Assembly (NCBI RefSeq): GCF_003096095.1
Contig: NZ_CP015453.1
Coordinates: 2,232,001 to 2,296,000, forward strand
Length of the DNA stretch: 64,000 nucleotides
Direction: 5' to 3'
Origin: Dietzia psychralcaliphila
GTDB lineage: Bacteria; Actinomycetota; Actinomycetes; Mycobacteriales; Mycobacteriaceae
Shown here: positions 20,714 through 29,927 of the stretch, in pieces
Layout: every line of letters starts with the position of its first letter
How positions within the stretch are numbered: the first letter of the stretch is position 1
The notes under the pieces: model-generated
What the model saw: the letters and a program-made list of their open reading frames with translations, nothing else
Database searches by the model: none
What the model was told of the DNA's origin: nothing
Program-made: the position numbers and the translations under genes

Positions 20714-20762
20714 CTGTCAGCGCCGTGGCGACCGTGTGGCTGTCAGCGCCGTGGCGACCGTG
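20714..20762. repeat. 23-base direct repeat, 26-base period
   Basis: Copies at 20714-20736 and 20740-20762 are identical (start CTGTCAGCGCC, end GCGACCGTG), separated by three bases. Lies in the 307-base gap between the divergent siderophore operon and the methyltransferase gene. Confidence 0.9.
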
Positions 20763-20913
20763 CTGCGCGCATGGCCACGGGTCCCGGGCGGGGGTACGAT
20801 CGCGGCATCGTCGGCCCGGTCCGGTGCGCCCGGGGTCACGTGCGTCCTGTGCGACTCGTCCCGGTGACAGCAGGGCCCCGCGGCGAGAAGGCCCGGCGTG
20901 AAGGAGGCCCGGT

Positions 20914-21492
20914 ATGCCCACCGCAGAGGTCCGGAGGGCGATGCGCGTCCAGGAGCGTCGCCGGTTCCTCCCGACGGAGGTCGCGGACGACCACCGCCAC
21001 GACGCGCCGCTGCCGATCGGCTTCGGGCAGACCAACTCCCAGCCCTCCACCGTCGCGGACATGATGACCCTCCTCGAGCCGTTCCCCGGGATGCGGGTCC
21101 TCGACGTGGGGTCCGGCAGCGGCTGGACAGCGGCGATCCTCGGCGAACTGGGTGGGCCGGAATCCGCGGTGTTCGCGGTCGAGCTGGTGCCGGAGCTTGT
21201 CGAGCGGTCACGCGCGGCCATCACCCAACCCTGGGTCCGGGTGCACCGGGCCCGGCCCGGCGTACTGGGCCTACCGGAGTTCGCCCCCTTCGACCGGATC
21301 CTCGTCTCGGCGATGGCCGACGCCCTCCCGTCGGAGCTCGTCGACCAGCTGGGCGCCGACGGCTTGATGGTCGCGCCCTGGCGGGACGTCATGCACCGGG
21401 TGCGGCTCACCAGGGGGGAGCCCGAGGTCACCGACCACGGTGGATACCGCTTCGTCCCTTTACTACACACCCGATTCCGACCTGCGCAATAA
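20914..21492 (+). CDS. Protein-L-isoaspartate methyltransferase-like protein
   Basis: 192-residue SAM methyltransferase. The isoaspartate-repair signature [13 protein letters not shown] (residues 32-44) is followed by the SAM motif [15 protein letters not shown] and the acidic loop FAVELVPEL. These support transfer of a methyl group to isoaspartyl residues in damaged proteins. It is shorter at the C-terminus than classical Pcm (about 210 residues), and the usual QTIS is QTNS here, so a different acceptor is possible. AAGGAGG lies 8 bases before the ATG. Confidence 0.75.
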   Translation: MPTAEVRRAMRVQERRRFLPTEVADDHRHDAPLPIGFGQTNSQPSTVADMMTLLEPFPGMRVLDVGSGSGWTAAILGELGGPESAVFAVELVPELVERSRAAITQPWVRVHRARPGVLGLPEFAPFDRILVSAMADALPSELVDQLGADGLMVAPWRDVMHRVRLTRGEPEVTDHGGYRFVPLLHTRFRPAQ

Positions 21493-21498
21493 GGCGAT

Positions 21499-21504
21499 TA
21501 TCCT
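21499..21504 (+). promoter_or_regulatory. -10 box for fumarase gene
   Basis: TATCCT with a TTCCGA -35 like element 18 bases upstream (21475-21480); leader about 35 bases with AGGAG seven bases before the ATG. Overlaps the end of the methyltransferase gene. Confidence 0.45.
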
Positions 21505-21544
21505 GGACGGAAGTGTTACCCGCCTCTCAGATCCAGGAGCGTCA

Positions 21545-23242
21545 ATGCCCGAGTTCGTCTATGAGGATCTCCTCCCGGTCGGTGCGGACACCACCGAGTA
21601 CCGCCTCCTGACCACCGAGGGTGTCTCCACGGTCGAAGGCCCGGACGGCACGACCTTCCTCCGCGTGGACCCCGAGGCGATCCGGCTGCTCACCGAGACG
21701 GCCATGCACGACATCTCCCACTACCTGCGCCCGGACCATCTGGCCCAGGTGGCCAAGATCCTCGACGACCTCGAGGCCAGCGACAACGACAAGTTCGTGG
21801 CACTGGACCTGCTCAAGAACGCCAACATCGCCGCCGGTGGCGTGCTGCCGATGTGCCAGGACACGGGCACTGCGATCGTGAAGGGCGAGCGCGGCCAGCA
21901 CGTCCTCACTCCCGGGCCCGACGAGCAGGCCGTCGCCCGGGGTGTCTACGACGCGTTCACCCGCCTCAACCTGCGCTACTCGCAGAACGCCCCCATCACC
22001 ATGTGGGACGAGCGGAACACCGGCAACAACCTCCCGGCTCAGATCGAGATCGGTGCCGACACCACTCCCGGCCACGAGAACAGCTACAAGTTCCTCTTCA
22101 TGGCCAAGGGCGGCGGCTCGGCCAACAAGTCGTTCCTGTACCAGGAGACCAAGGCGATCCTCAATCCCGAGCGGATGATGCAGTTCATCGAGGAGAAGAT
22201 CCGCTCGATCGGGACCGCCGCCTGCCCGCCGTATCACCTGGCGATCGTGGTGGGTGGTACCTCCGCCGAGTTCGCGGTCAAGACGGCCAAGCTCGCCTCG
22301 GCGCACTACCTGGACGAACTGCCCCGCGAGGGCGCCATGTCGGGCCGCGGATTCCGCGACGTGGAGCTGGAGGAGAAGGTCTTCGAGCTGACCCAGCAGA
22401 TCGGGATCGGCGCGCAGTTCGGCGGCAAGTACTTCTGCCACGACGTCCGCGTGGTGCGGCTCCCCCGCCACGGGGCCTCGCTCCCCGTGGCGATCGCCGT
22501 CTCCTGTAGCGCCGACCGCCAGGCAAAGGCCAAGATCACCCCGGAGGGCGTGTTCCTCGAGCAGCTCGAGTTCGACCCCGGCCGGTTCCTGCCCGCCACC
22601 ACCGATTCCGAGCTGGACGCCGCGACACATGGCGTGTCCGGGACGGGCAAGGGCGCGGCCGTGAGGGTCGACCTCAACAAGCCCATGCCGGAGATCCTCG
22701 CCGAACTGAGCAAGCACCCGGTCAAGACCCGCCTGTCCCTCACCGGTCCGCTGGTGGTGGCCCGCGACATCGCCCACTCCAAGATCAAGGAGCGGCTCGA
22801 CGCCGGCGAGGAGATGCCGCAGTACCTCAAGGACCACCCGGTCTACTACGCCGGGCCCGCCAAGACCCCCGAGGGCATGCCGTCGGGTTCGTTCGGCCCC
22901 ACCACCGCCGGCCGCATGGACTCCTACGTCGAGCAGTTCCAGGCCGCTGGCGGTTCCATGGTCATGCTGGCCAAGGGAAACCGCTCCAAGCAGGTCACCG
23001 ACGCCTGCGCGACCCACGGCGGCTTCTACCTGGGCTCGATCGGCGGCCCCGCCGCGCGACTGGCCCAGGACTGCATCAAGCACGTCGAGGTGATCGAGTA
23101 CGAGGAACTCGGCATGGAGGCGGTGTGGAAGATCGACGTGGAGGACTTCCCCGCGTTCATCGTGGTCGACGACAAGGGCGAGGATTTCTTCGCCCACACC
23201 GGCGAGGTCACGCTGACGGTGGGCAAGCGCCCGGGTTTGTGA
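21545..23242 (+). CDS. Class I fumarate hydratase (iron-sulfur)
   Basis: Interconverts fumarate and malate in the TCA cycle. 565 residues of the one-chain class I type (FumA/FumB of E. coli, about 548): N-terminal domain with the first cluster cysteine in [10 protein letters not shown] near residue 104, second in TAACPPYH near 228 and third in VSCSADRQ near 321; C-terminal fumarase beta domain with [13 protein letters not shown] and KGNRSKQV. The ATG at 21545 is set by AGGAG upstream; the longer frame is spurious. The [4Fe-4S] cluster is oxygen-sensitive. Confidence 0.93.
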   Translation: MPEFVYEDLLPVGADTTEYRLLTTEGVSTVEGPDGTTFLRVDPEAIRLLTETAMHDISHYLRPDHLAQVAKILDDLEASDNDKFVALDLLKNANIAAGGVLPMCQDTGTAIVKGERGQHVLTPGPDEQAVARGVYDAFTRLNLRYSQNAPITMWDERNTGNNLPAQIEIGADTTPGHENSYKFLFMAKGGGSANKSFLYQETKAILNPERMMQFIEEKIRSIGTAACPPYHLAIVVGGTSAEFAVKTAKLASAHYLDELPREGAMSGRGFRDVELEEKVFELTQQIGIGAQFGGKYFCHDVRVVRLPRHGASLPVAIAVSCSADRQAKAKITPEGVFLEQLEFDPGRFLPATTDSELDAATHGVSGTGKGAAVRVDLNKPMPEILAELSKHPVKTRLSLTGPLVVARDIAHSKIKERLDAGEEMPQYLKDHPVYYAGPAKTPEGMPSGSFGPTTAGRMDSYVEQFQAAGGSMVMLAKGNRSKQVTDACATHGGFYLGSIGGPAARLAQDCIKHVEVIEYEELGMEAVWKIDVEDFPAFIVVDDKGEDFFAHTGEVTLTVGKRPGL

Positions 23243-23254
23243 CCGACGTGGGTG

Positions 23255-23294
23255 GCCGCCCGGGGAGGCACTGTGATCAGACTCCCCGGGCGGC
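23255..23294. terminator. Bidirectional hairpin terminator
   Basis: GCCGCCCGGGGAG at 23255-23267 pairs perfectly with CTCCCCGGGCGGC at 23282-23294 (13-base stem, 14-base loop). The right arm overlaps the last codons of the convergent VOC gene. Confidence 0.75.
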
Positions 23295-23756
23295 TGACTC
23301 CAGCGCGGCGACGTCGAGTCTGACCATGTCCAACATCACCGTGAAGGCCCGCGCGGTGGCTGCCTGGTCCCCCGAGCGCCACAGCTCGTACAGCAGTTCC
23401 GGTGCGACCTGCCACCGCACCCCGTAGCGGTCGATCAGCCAGCCGCACTGCACCTCCCGACCCCCACCGGCCAGCAGGCCGTCCCAGTAGTGGTCGATCT
23501 CTGCCTGGTCCGCGCATCGGATCTCCAACGAGATCGCGTCGGTGTACTCGACCCCGGGTCCGCCGTTGAGGGCGAGGAAAGCCCGTCCGTCGAGCTCGAA
23601 CTCCACGGTCAGGACCTGGCCGGCTCTCGGCCCCGGGGTGTCGACCGGCGACTCGTCGACGGAGATGACACGGGAGTTCGGGAAGACCGAGCAGTAGAAC
23701 TCCGCCGCCTCCTCCGCCTGCCCGTTCAACCACAGACACGTGACGAACCTCGACAT
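23277..23756 (-). CDS. VOC-family protein (PhnB/3-demethylubiquinone methyltransferase-like)
   Basis: 159 residues. Starts MSRFVTCLWLNGQAEEAAEF and contains FYCSVFPNSRV and VLTVEFELDGRAFLALNGG, the marks of the PhnB-like branch of the vicinal-oxygen-chelate superfamily, with CGWLIDRYGVRWQV near the end. Activity and metal are unknown; this branch is often annotated by a misleading methyltransferase name. The ATG at 23756 is chosen because family members begin here; the frame continues upstream but through a non-coding stretch. Confidence 0.8.
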   Translation of the reverse strand: MSRFVTCLWLNGQAEEAAEFYCSVFPNSRVISVDESPVDTPGPRAGQVLTVEFELDGRAFLALNGGPGVEYTDAISLEIRCADQAEIDHYWDGLLAGGGREVQCGWLIDRYGVRWQVAPELLYELWRSGDQAATARAFTVMLDMVRLDVAALESAARGV

Positions 23757-23878
23757 GACGACCCCTCCTCCCGCCCCGACGGGTGTGTCCCGGATCCAGT
23801 GTCCACCCACCGCCGGCCTCGCGGAACACCCGCCGTGTCGCGATCCCGCAACGAAAGTCGCGTCCCCCGGCCCGCGAC

Positions 23879-23892
23879 TAGAATCGGCGGGC
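23879..23892 (+). promoter_or_regulatory. -10 box of a leaderless or near-leaderless transcript
   Basis: TAGAAT at 23879-23884, eight bases before the ATG at 23893, with no ribosome site. Confidence 0.55.
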
Positions 23893-24402
23893 ATGAACAG
23901 GATCACGCGAGCCCTCGCCGCCGTCACCGTCGCGGCGGCCGCCACCGCCGGACTCTCCGCGTGCTCGCCGGACGGGGAGTCGGATGCGGACGGCACGACG
24001 GAGTCGTCACCGACCACGTCCGAGGTGATCACGACCACGAGCTCGACCCCCGTCCCCGGGCCAGCAGATTCCATGGTCGACCTCCCGGCCCCCGTGGCCG
24101 AACGCTGGAATGGCCTGGGCGGCGAGACCGGTGAGTTGGGCCGCGCGACCGGTCCCGCAACAGACGTAGAGGACGGATCCATCACCGAGTTCGACCGAGG
24201 GGCGATCGTCCTCACCCCTGCCGGGCGCGCCTTCGTGGTGCAGGGCGAGATCCTCACGGCGTACCGGGAGGCGGGCGGGCCCGGGGGCGAACTGGGCTTT
24301 CCCACCGCGGACGAGGCCACCACCGACGGGGGATGGATCTCCACCTTCGAGGGCGGGGTCATCACGTACCTCGACGGTGTCGCTGAGGTCCGGGCGAACT
24401 AG
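23893..24402 (+). CDS. LGFP-repeat lipoprotein
   Basis: 169 residues. Lipoprotein signal peptide with lipobox LSAC (residues 21-24), a Thr/Ser/Pro linker to about residue 60, then LGFP-type repeats: GGETGELGRATGP and GGPGGELGFPTADE, interleaved with a segment of the FDRGAIVLTPAGRAFVVQG type. LGFP repeats are found in mycolata cell-wall proteins such as the C-terminus of Corynebacterium PS1/CspA mycolyltransferase and are thought to bind the envelope. Probably attached to the outer face of the inner membrane and contacting arabinogalactan or mycolate. Confidence 0.85.
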   Translation: MNRITRALAAVTVAAAATAGLSACSPDGESDADGTTESSPTTSEVITTTSSTPVPGPADSMVDLPAPVAERWNGLGGETGELGRATGPATDVEDGSITEFDRGAIVLTPAGRAFVVQGEILTAYREAGGPGGELGFPTADEATTDGGWISTFEGGVITYLDGVAEVRAN

Positions 24403-24506
24403 CCGGGAAATCGCCCTTCACCAGCCCTCGATCACCCGATCCCCGCGGATCCGGACGGGGGTGACAACGGGTTATCGGGGCATCGCGCGTCCCACCTCGG
24501 CGGGGC

Positions 24507-24518
24507 TATCGTCCTCAC
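24507..24518 (+). promoter_or_regulatory. -10 box of a leaderless transcript
   Basis: TATCGT at 24507-24512, six bases before the GTG at 24519; no ribosome site. Confidence 0.55.
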
Positions 24519-25769
24519 GTGAAGTCCACCCCGTCCCGCGCCGAGGCGCCGAATTCCCAGTCCCCCCTGCTGGGCACCGTGCCCGCCACCATGCTCATGG
24601 CCCTTGCCCTGGCCGGAGCCATCGGGCCGTTCGCGACCGACACCTACCTGCCCGCACTGCCACTCATCGTGGGCGAGTTCGGGGTCTCCGCCTCGGTCGC
24701 CCAGCTCACGCTGACCGCGTTCATGGTGTCGCTGGCCGTGGGTCAGCTCGTGATAGGACCCCTCTCGGACCGCATGGGCAGGCGCACCCTGTTGATCCTG
24801 GGTTCGGTCGGGACCGCGATCGCCGCCGTGGTGTGTGCGCTGGCCCCGTCGATCTGGGTACTGGTGCTGGGCCGGGTCGCCCAGGGGTTCTTCGGCGCCG
24901 CCGGGATCGTCCTGAGCAAGGCCGTCGTGGTGGACGTCGGTCGCGGCGCCGGTGTCGCCAAGGCGTTCGCGACCCTCATGGCTCTCCAGTCCGTGGCACC
25001 CGTGATCGCCCCGCTCGTCGGCGGTGCCGTGGTCCCGTTCGGCGGTTGGCGGGGCGTGTTCTGGCTGTTGGCCGGGCTGTCGGTGGTCACGGCGATCGGG
25101 GTCATCGCGGCCGTGCCCGAGACCCTGCCCCCCGACTCGCGCCGGACCGGGGGGTTCATGTCGACCCTGGCCGACATGCGGGTCGTGGCCACCCACGGGC
25201 CGTTCGTGGCCCGGGTGTCCGCGTTCGTGTTCACCTTCGGCGTGCTCTTCGCGTACATCTCCGCCAGCCCGTTCATCTACCAGGACATGGTCGGGCTCTC
25301 CCCCACCGCGTACTCGGTGGCGTTCACCGTCAACGCGCTGGGAATCCTGGCCTCAAACCTGGCCGGGGCACGCCTGGTCGGCAGGTTCGCACCGGAGAAG
25401 GTCATGCGCACCGGGGTCGCCGGCATGGTCTCGGCGATAGCGGTGCTCGTCGTCGTCGTGGTCCTCTCCCCCGCCGGCACCCTGGGACTCGCACCGGTCA
25501 CCGCCGGATTGCTCCTGCTGACCCTGTCGATAGGGCTGATCCTGCCCAACGCGGCGGCGCTGTCCATGCAGGCCACCCAGGGGCACTCGGGATCCGGATC
25601 CGCGCTGCTCGGCGCGGCGCAGTTCAGCCTGGCGGCCCTGGTCTCGCCGCTGACCGGCCTCGCCGGCCCACACTCCGCCCTACCGATGCTCGTGGTGATG
25701 GGTTGCTGCGCGGCCCTGGTCGTGGTGGCGGTGGTGGCGGTGTTCAGCCGGCCAGTGCGCGCCACGTGA
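24519..25769 (+). CDS. MFS drug-efflux transporter (Bcr/CflA subfamily)
   Basis: 416 residues with 12 predicted membrane helices. The DHA1 motif A appears as GPLSDRMGRRTLLILG (about residues 81-96), and the DTYLPALPLI opening of helix 1 is the Bcr/CflA signature. Proton-driven export of drugs such as bicyclomycin or chloramphenicol is expected from the family; the actual substrate is unknown. GTG start set by the leaderless -10 box. The 3' end overlaps the convergent CPBP gene by 26 bases. Confidence 0.88.
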   Translation: MKSTPSRAEAPNSQSPLLGTVPATMLMALALAGAIGPFATDTYLPALPLIVGEFGVSASVAQLTLTAFMVSLAVGQLVIGPLSDRMGRRTLLILGSVGTAIAAVVCALAPSIWVLVLGRVAQGFFGAAGIVLSKAVVVDVGRGAGVAKAFATLMALQSVAPVIAPLVGGAVVPFGGWRGVFWLLAGLSVVTAIGVIAAVPETLPPDSRRTGGFMSTLADMRVVATHGPFVARVSAFVFTFGVLFAYISASPFIYQDMVGLSPTAYSVAFTVNALGILASNLAGARLVGRFAPEKVMRTGVAGMVSAIAVLVVVVVLSPAGTLGLAPVTAGLLLLTLSIGLILPNAAALSMQATQGHSGSGSALLGAAQFSLAALVSPLTGLAGPHSALPMLVVMGCCAALVVVAVVAVFSRPVRAT

Positions 25770-26481
25770 GAGCTGCGGCGAGCGCGCCGACGGCGTTGAA
25801 CGCCCAGTGCAATCCGATCGGCGCGAGCAGGCTGCGGCTGCGTCGACGGAACCAGATGAACCCGGCGCCGGCCGCGGACGTCGCCGCCACCGCCAGCCCG
25901 ATCCCCGCGACCTGACCGACAGCGCCCGTCCCGAACAGGTCCGCCAAGCCCGCGTTGCCGGCCGTGAGGCCCAGCGAGGACGTCACGTGCCAGAGTCCGA
26001 ACGCCAGCGAGCCCACAACGAACACCCCGGTGGTGCCGAACACCCGCTCGGTCGCACCCTGAAGGATCCCCCGGAAGGCCAACTCCTCGGGGAGCACGGT
26101 CATCAGTGGGATCAGTACCAGCGCCGAGAACACCGCCATCCGCAGGTCGGAATAGCGCTCGGAGAGGAAGAACGGCCTGGTGGCCGGGATCAGACAACCG
26201 GCGGTCACCACTGCGGCCACGGCGACCGTCGCGGCGAACCCGTAGGCCAGGCCGCGGGGCATGTGGCGGACCGACAGTCCCAGTTCCGACCAGCACATCC
26301 CGCGCACCCTGACCACCACGACCAGTGCGAGGACCGACAGCGGGACGATCCACTCCCGGTTGGGCAGGCCCGAGAGAGTCGCGCCGAGGTTGATCCCCGC
26401 CAGGGCGGTCAGGACCCCGAGGACCCCCGCCAGCCCGCTGGTCCGGGTGCGGTCGGAACGAACGGTCACCTGGGGCGTCAT
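25744..26481 (-). CDS. CPBP-family intramembrane metalloprotease
   Basis: 245 residues, about eight hydrophobic segments. The three ABI/CAAX-protease motifs are present: PEELAFRG (EExxxR), FGLWH and HWAFNA. Bacterial members cleave membrane-bound peptides, or protect against bacteriocins in producers. The substrate is unknown. Convergent with and overlapping the MFS gene. Confidence 0.85.
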   Translation of the reverse strand: MTPQVTVRSDRTRTSGLAGVLGVLTALAGINLGATLSGLPNREWIVPLSVLALVVVVRVRGMCWSELGLSVRHMPRGLAYGFAATVAVAAVVTAGCLIPATRPFFLSERYSDLRMAVFSALVLIPLMTVLPEELAFRGILQGATERVFGTTGVFVVGSLAFGLWHVTSSLGLTAGNAGLADLFGTGAVGQVAGIGLAVAATSAAGAGFIWFRRRSRSLLAPIGLHWAFNAVGALAAALTWRALAG

Positions 26482-26560
26482 CGGCTCGATGATACCGGGC
26501 GCGCGGGCCGTACCGGGGGTATGGTGACGGTCACGACCGACCCTCGAGGTGGTGTCCTAC

Positions 26561-27439
26561 ATGCCCGTGATGACGACCACGGCGTCCCGAGCCCTGACCG
26601 GCGCCCGTCGCCGGGCCGGACTGGTGGTGCGCTCGCGGATCGCCGGTGACGACGCCGCCGAGCGGCGGCAGCAGATCTGGCACTCCGAGGGCGAGCGCTG
26701 GAACTCACCCGGGGACGCGATCTGCGCGGTGCACGGAGACGCCTCGATGTTCGCCGCCGGCCTGACCGCCCTGTTACTGCAGTCGTTGCACCCGCTGGCC
26801 ATGGCCGGGGTCGCCGACCACAGCGACTATCGCGGTGACCCCTGGGGCAGACTCCAGCGGACCTCGCAGTTCATCGCCACGACCACGTTCGGGACCGTCG
26901 CCGACGCCTCGGAGCTCATCCGGGCGATCAACGGCGTGCACCGGGCGGTGGTGGGCACCGACTATCGCGGCCGACCCTACGACGCACGGGACCCGCACCT
27001 GCTGCTGTGGGTGCACGTCGCCGAGATCTGGAGCTTCCTCGAGTGCCACCGTCTCTACGGGCGCACGCCGCTGTCGCCGGAACGGCGTGACGAGTACGTC
27101 CGACAGGCGTCGCGCACCGGGATCATGCTGGGCGCGAAGCGGGTGCCGACGACCGTCGCAGAGCTCGACGCCGCCCTGGAGGAGTATCGACCCGAGCTCG
27201 AGGCCTCGCCGGCCGCGCTCGACGCCCGGCACTTCCTGCTGAACGAGCCGCCGGTGGGATGGACCGACAAACCCGCCTACGCGATGCTCCGCGAGGGCGC
27301 CGTCGCGGCGCTGCCCCCCTGGGCCCGCATGACCCTCGGTCTACCCGACGGACCCTTCGGTTCCCGCGCGGCGGCCCTGCACCTCGGCCGGACCGGGGTG
27401 TCGACACTCAGATGGGTCCTCGACGCGGTGGAGGGCTGA
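26561..27439 (+). CDS. DUF2236 (MpaB-like) oxygenase family protein
   Basis: 292 residues. Family of oxygenase MpaB/latex-clearing-protein-like helical proteins, some of which bind heme. Characteristic segments: LLLQSLHPLAMAGVADHSDY, PWGRLQRTSQFIATTTFGT and LLLWVHVAEIWSFL. Histidines in these (residue numbers near 77 and 87) are candidate heme ligands. ATG at 26561 with GAGG 11 bases upstream; a GTG at 26549 is possible. A second DUF2236 gene lies at 40361. The substrate is unknown. Confidence 0.82.
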   Translation: MPVMTTTASRALTGARRRAGLVVRSRIAGDDAAERRQQIWHSEGERWNSPGDAICAVHGDASMFAAGLTALLLQSLHPLAMAGVADHSDYRGDPWGRLQRTSQFIATTTFGTVADASELIRAINGVHRAVVGTDYRGRPYDARDPHLLLWVHVAEIWSFLECHRLYGRTPLSPERRDEYVRQASRTGIMLGAKRVPTTVAELDAALEEYRPELEASPAALDARHFLLNEPPVGWTDKPAYAMLREGAVAALPPWARMTLGLPDGPFGSRAAALHLGRTGVSTLRWVLDAVEG

Positions 27440-27491
27440 GACACAGAGGACTGAGACCACAGAGGGCTGAGACCACACAGGGCTGAGACGA
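27431..27491. repeat. Imperfect tandem repeat of 16-18 bases, about four copies
   Basis: Unit like GAGGGCTGAGACCACA. The first copy contains the stop codon of the DUF2236 gene; the others extend into the intergenic region before the DUF808 gene. Confidence 0.8.
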
Positions 27492-27511
27492 CGCGGACGG
27501 CCGCACGGGGC

Positions 27512-27517
27512 TACCCT
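27512..27517 (+). promoter_or_regulatory. -10 box for the DUF808-DUF488 pair
   Basis: TACCCT, giving a leader of about 70 bases before the ATG at 27592. Moderate match only. Confidence 0.35.
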
Positions 27518-27591
27518 GTGACGATCCGACCCGGCACGGTTCGGCCGTCTCGTCGGCGGGGACCACTCCCGCCCGCCCCAGTGAGGTACTC

Positions 27592-28590
27592 ATGGCCGGT
27601 GGTCTCGCCGCCCTTCTCGACGACATCGCCGTCCTGGCCCGGATGGCGGCCGCCAGTGCCGACGACATCGCGGCCGCATCCGGGCGCGCGAGCGTCAAGG
27701 CCGCCGGCGTGGTGGTCGACGACACCGCGGTGACCCCGCAGTACGTCCGCGACGTGGACCCGTCGCGGGAACTGCCCATCGTCCGCCGGATCGCCACCGG
27801 GTCCCTGGGGAACAAGGCGATCATCATCGTGTTGGCCCTGCTGCTCAGCCAGTTCATCCCGTGGATCCTCACCCCGATCCTCATGCTCGGTGGCGTCTAC
27901 CTCTGCTACGAGGGCGCTGAGAAGGTGTGGGAGCGGGTCTCCGGCCACCATGAGAAGGCCACACCCGTCGTCGAGAAGGGCCCCGACGCGGAGAAGCGGA
28001 TGGTCCGCGGGGCGGTCACCACGGACTTCATCCTCAGCGCCGAGATCATGATGATCGCGCTCAACGAGGTCGCCGACGAACCGTTCTGGTCGCGGGCGGC
28101 GATCCTGGTGGTGGTGGGGCTGTTCATCACCGCGCTCGTCTACGGCGTGGTCGCGGTGATCGTCAAGATGGACGACATCGGTCTCCACCTGGCCGGGAAG
28201 GACTCACCCGCCGCCCAGCGGTTCGGCAGCGGGCTGGTCAAGGCGATGCCGACCGTGCTCGAGGTGATCTCCTTCGTCGGGATGCTCGCCATGCTGTGGG
28301 TCGGCGGGCACATCCTGCTCGTGGGCCTGGACGAGCTCGGGGCCACCGCCCCGTACCACCTGGTGCACCTGCTGGAGGAGCCCGCCGCAGCGGTGGCGGG
28401 TGTCGGGAGCGTTCTCGGATGGCTGGTGAACACCGTGTGCTCGCTGCTGTTCGGGCTGGTCGTCGGCGCCGTGGTGGTGGCGATCGCGCACGTGATCCCG
28501 CGGCGACGGGGCGAGTCGGGGTCCGGGACCGCTGCCGCGGATACGGATGCGGATGCGGACGCCGCAGGGACCGGGCACTCGGAGCACTGA
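27592..28590 (+). CDS. DUF808 (YedI-like) membrane protein
   Basis: 332 residues. Opens MAGGLAALLDDIAVLARMAA and has the DDTAVTPQYV and RELPIVRRIATGSLGNK segments of this family, then several membrane helices and a Thr/Asp-Ala-rich tail (TDADADAAG). Function unknown in all members I know of; E. coli YedI is the reference. The stop shares one base with the ATG of the DUF488 gene, so they form an operon. Confidence 0.88.
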   Translation: MAGGLAALLDDIAVLARMAAASADDIAAASGRASVKAAGVVVDDTAVTPQYVRDVDPSRELPIVRRIATGSLGNKAIIIVLALLLSQFIPWILTPILMLGGVYLCYEGAEKVWERVSGHHEKATPVVEKGPDAEKRMVRGAVTTDFILSAEIMMIALNEVADEPFWSRAAILVVVGLFITALVYGVVAVIVKMDDIGLHLAGKDSPAAQRFGSGLVKAMPTVLEVISFVGMLAMLWVGGHILLVGLDELGATAPYHLVHLLEEPAAAVAGVGSVLGWLVNTVCSLLFGLVVGAVVVAIAHVIPRRRGESGSGTAAADTDADADAAGTGHSEH

Positions 28591-29126
28591 TGCTGCTCAC
28601 CGTGGGGCACGGGCGACTCGAGCGCGACGAGCTCGGCGGGCTGCTCACCGGCGCCGGGGTCGAACTCCTGGTGGACATCCGGCGCTTCCCGGGCAGCCGC
28701 GCCAACTCGGCCGCCGCCAAGGGCGCCGTCCCCGACCTCACCCGCGAGGTGGGGATCGACTACCGCTGGGAGGAGGATCTCGGCGGCCGCCGGACCCTCT
28801 CCGCGGAGCAGCGACGTGGCTCCCCCGACACGTGGTGGCGGGTCGAGGCGTTCCGCGCCTACAGCGCGTGGACCCGCACCCCCGGATTCCGCGCGGCGCT
28901 GGACCGGGTTGTCGAGGACGCGCACGTCCGTCGCACCGCCGTGATGTGCTCCGAGTCCGTGTGGTGGCGCTGCCACCGCAGGATCGTGGCCGACGTGACG
29001 GCTACGGTCCACGGCCTCGCGGTGGGGCACCTCATGCACACCGGGAAGATCACCGGGCACTCCCCGAGCGACGGCCTCCGGCTCGACACGACCGGTCAGC
29101 CGGTGTGGGACTCAGGCGTCACCTAG
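28590..29126 (+). CDS. DUF488 family protein
   Basis: 178 residues. Motifs of the family: TVGHGRLERDEL, VDIRRFPGSRAN near residue 30, and a cysteine pair in CSESVWWRCHR. The family is distantly nuclease- or deglycase-like by fold but no activity is established. ATG overlaps the DUF808 stop (TGATG). The gene's TAG stop forms part of the -10 box of the next gene. Confidence 0.85.
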   Translation: MLLTVGHGRLERDELGGLLTGAGVELLVDIRRFPGSRANSAAAKGAVPDLTREVGIDYRWEEDLGGRRTLSAEQRRGSPDTWWRVEAFRAYSAWTRTPGFRAALDRVVEDAHVRRTAVMCSESVWWRCHRRIVADVTATVHGLAVGHLMHTGKITGHSPSDGLRLDTTGQPVWDSGVT

Positions 29127-29136
29127 TCTCGTGGAC
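29124..29136 (+). promoter_or_regulatory. -10 box of a leaderless transcript
   Basis: TAGTCT at 29124-29129, seven bases before the ATG at 29137; this spacing favours the ATG over the in-frame GTG at 29131. Confidence 0.6.
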
Positions 29137-29607
29137 ATGGAACTCGCACCCGGCCTCGTCCCCGTCGCCGCCCTGCTCGGCACCTGGAGAGGTGACGGCG
29201 CGGGGTCGTATCCCACAATCGAGGACTTCTCGTACACCGACGAGGTCGTCTTCACCGACGTCGGCAAGCCGTTCCTGCACTATGTCCAGCGGTCGTGGAG
29301 TCCGGACGGCGCCCCGATGCACACCGAGACCGGTTACCTGCGCATCCCCGAGGTCGGCACCGCCGAGCTGATCCTGGCCCAGCCCATGGGACAGACCGAG
29401 CTCGCCGAGGGCACGATCGCGGCCGAGGCGGACACACTGGTACTGGAGTTGGAGGCTCAGGTCGCCAACAGCGCCACCGCCAAGCACGTCGCCGCCACCA
29501 GGCGCCGGTACGAACTCTCCGGGGACAGTCTGACCACCACGTTCGCCATGGCCGCCGTCGGGCAGCCGATGACCCATCACCTCCGCTCGGACATGCGGCG
29601 GGTCTGA
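29137..29607 (+). CDS. Nitrobindin-like heme-binding beta-barrel protein
   Basis: 156 residues of the nitrobindin (FABP-like, THAP4-like) family, which bind heme b and isomerise peroxynitrite or bind nitric oxide. Signature [16 protein letters not shown] near residue 15 (the GxWxGxG motif), VQRSW near 45, and the C-terminal [12 protein letters not shown] with a candidate heme-ligand His. Mycobacterial homologues have been studied. Leaderless start. The next gene begins five bases after its stop. Confidence 0.88.
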   Translation: MELAPGLVPVAALLGTWRGDGAGSYPTIEDFSYTDEVVFTDVGKPFLHYVQRSWSPDGAPMHTETGYLRIPEVGTAELILAQPMGQTELAEGTIAAEADTLVLELEAQVANSATAKHVAATRRRYELSGDSLTTTFAMAAVGQPMTHHLRSDMRRV

Positions 29608-29612
29608 ACGCC

Positions 29613-29891
29613 ATGGCCGGGAAGAGGAACGCCCGACAATCGGCGAACATCAAGGACGAGAAGGTCTACCAGGCGCTGCGCGATGACGGCGCGAGCAAGG
29701 AGAAGGCAGCCCGCATCGCCAACGCCTCGGCGGCGCGGTCCCGGTCCGACGTCGGGCGCGAGGGCGGGAAGGCCGGGTCGTACCAGGACTGGACCGTCGC
29801 CGAGCTGAGGGACCGTGCACGGGAGCTCGGAATCGAGGGTCGCTCGTCCATGAACAAGGACGAGCTGATCGAGGCACTGCGGGATCACTGA
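29613..29891 (+). CDS. Small protein with Rho_N-like (SAP) C-terminal domain
   Basis: 92 residues. The first half (KNARQ-like basic stretch, [12 protein letters not shown]) resembles the short basic proteins named DUF7218; the second half, [33 protein letters not shown], is a Rho termination factor N-terminal/SAP-type helical unit that usually binds nucleic acid. Five bases after the nitrobindin-like gene. The regulatory role is unknown. The hairpin-like end of the gene is followed by the convergent ABC operon. Confidence 0.78.
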   Translation: MAGKRNARQSANIKDEKVYQALRDDGASKEKAARIANASAARSRSDVGREGGKAGSYQDWTVAELRDRARELGIEGRSSMNKDELIEALRDH

Positions 29892-29927
29892 GCCGCGCGG
29901 ACGTACAGCGGCGTGTGGCCCGGTCCG

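Noticed and set aside
21542-23197. 551-codon open frame antisense to fumarase
   Set aside because: Shadow frame; the plus strand is the conserved enzyme.
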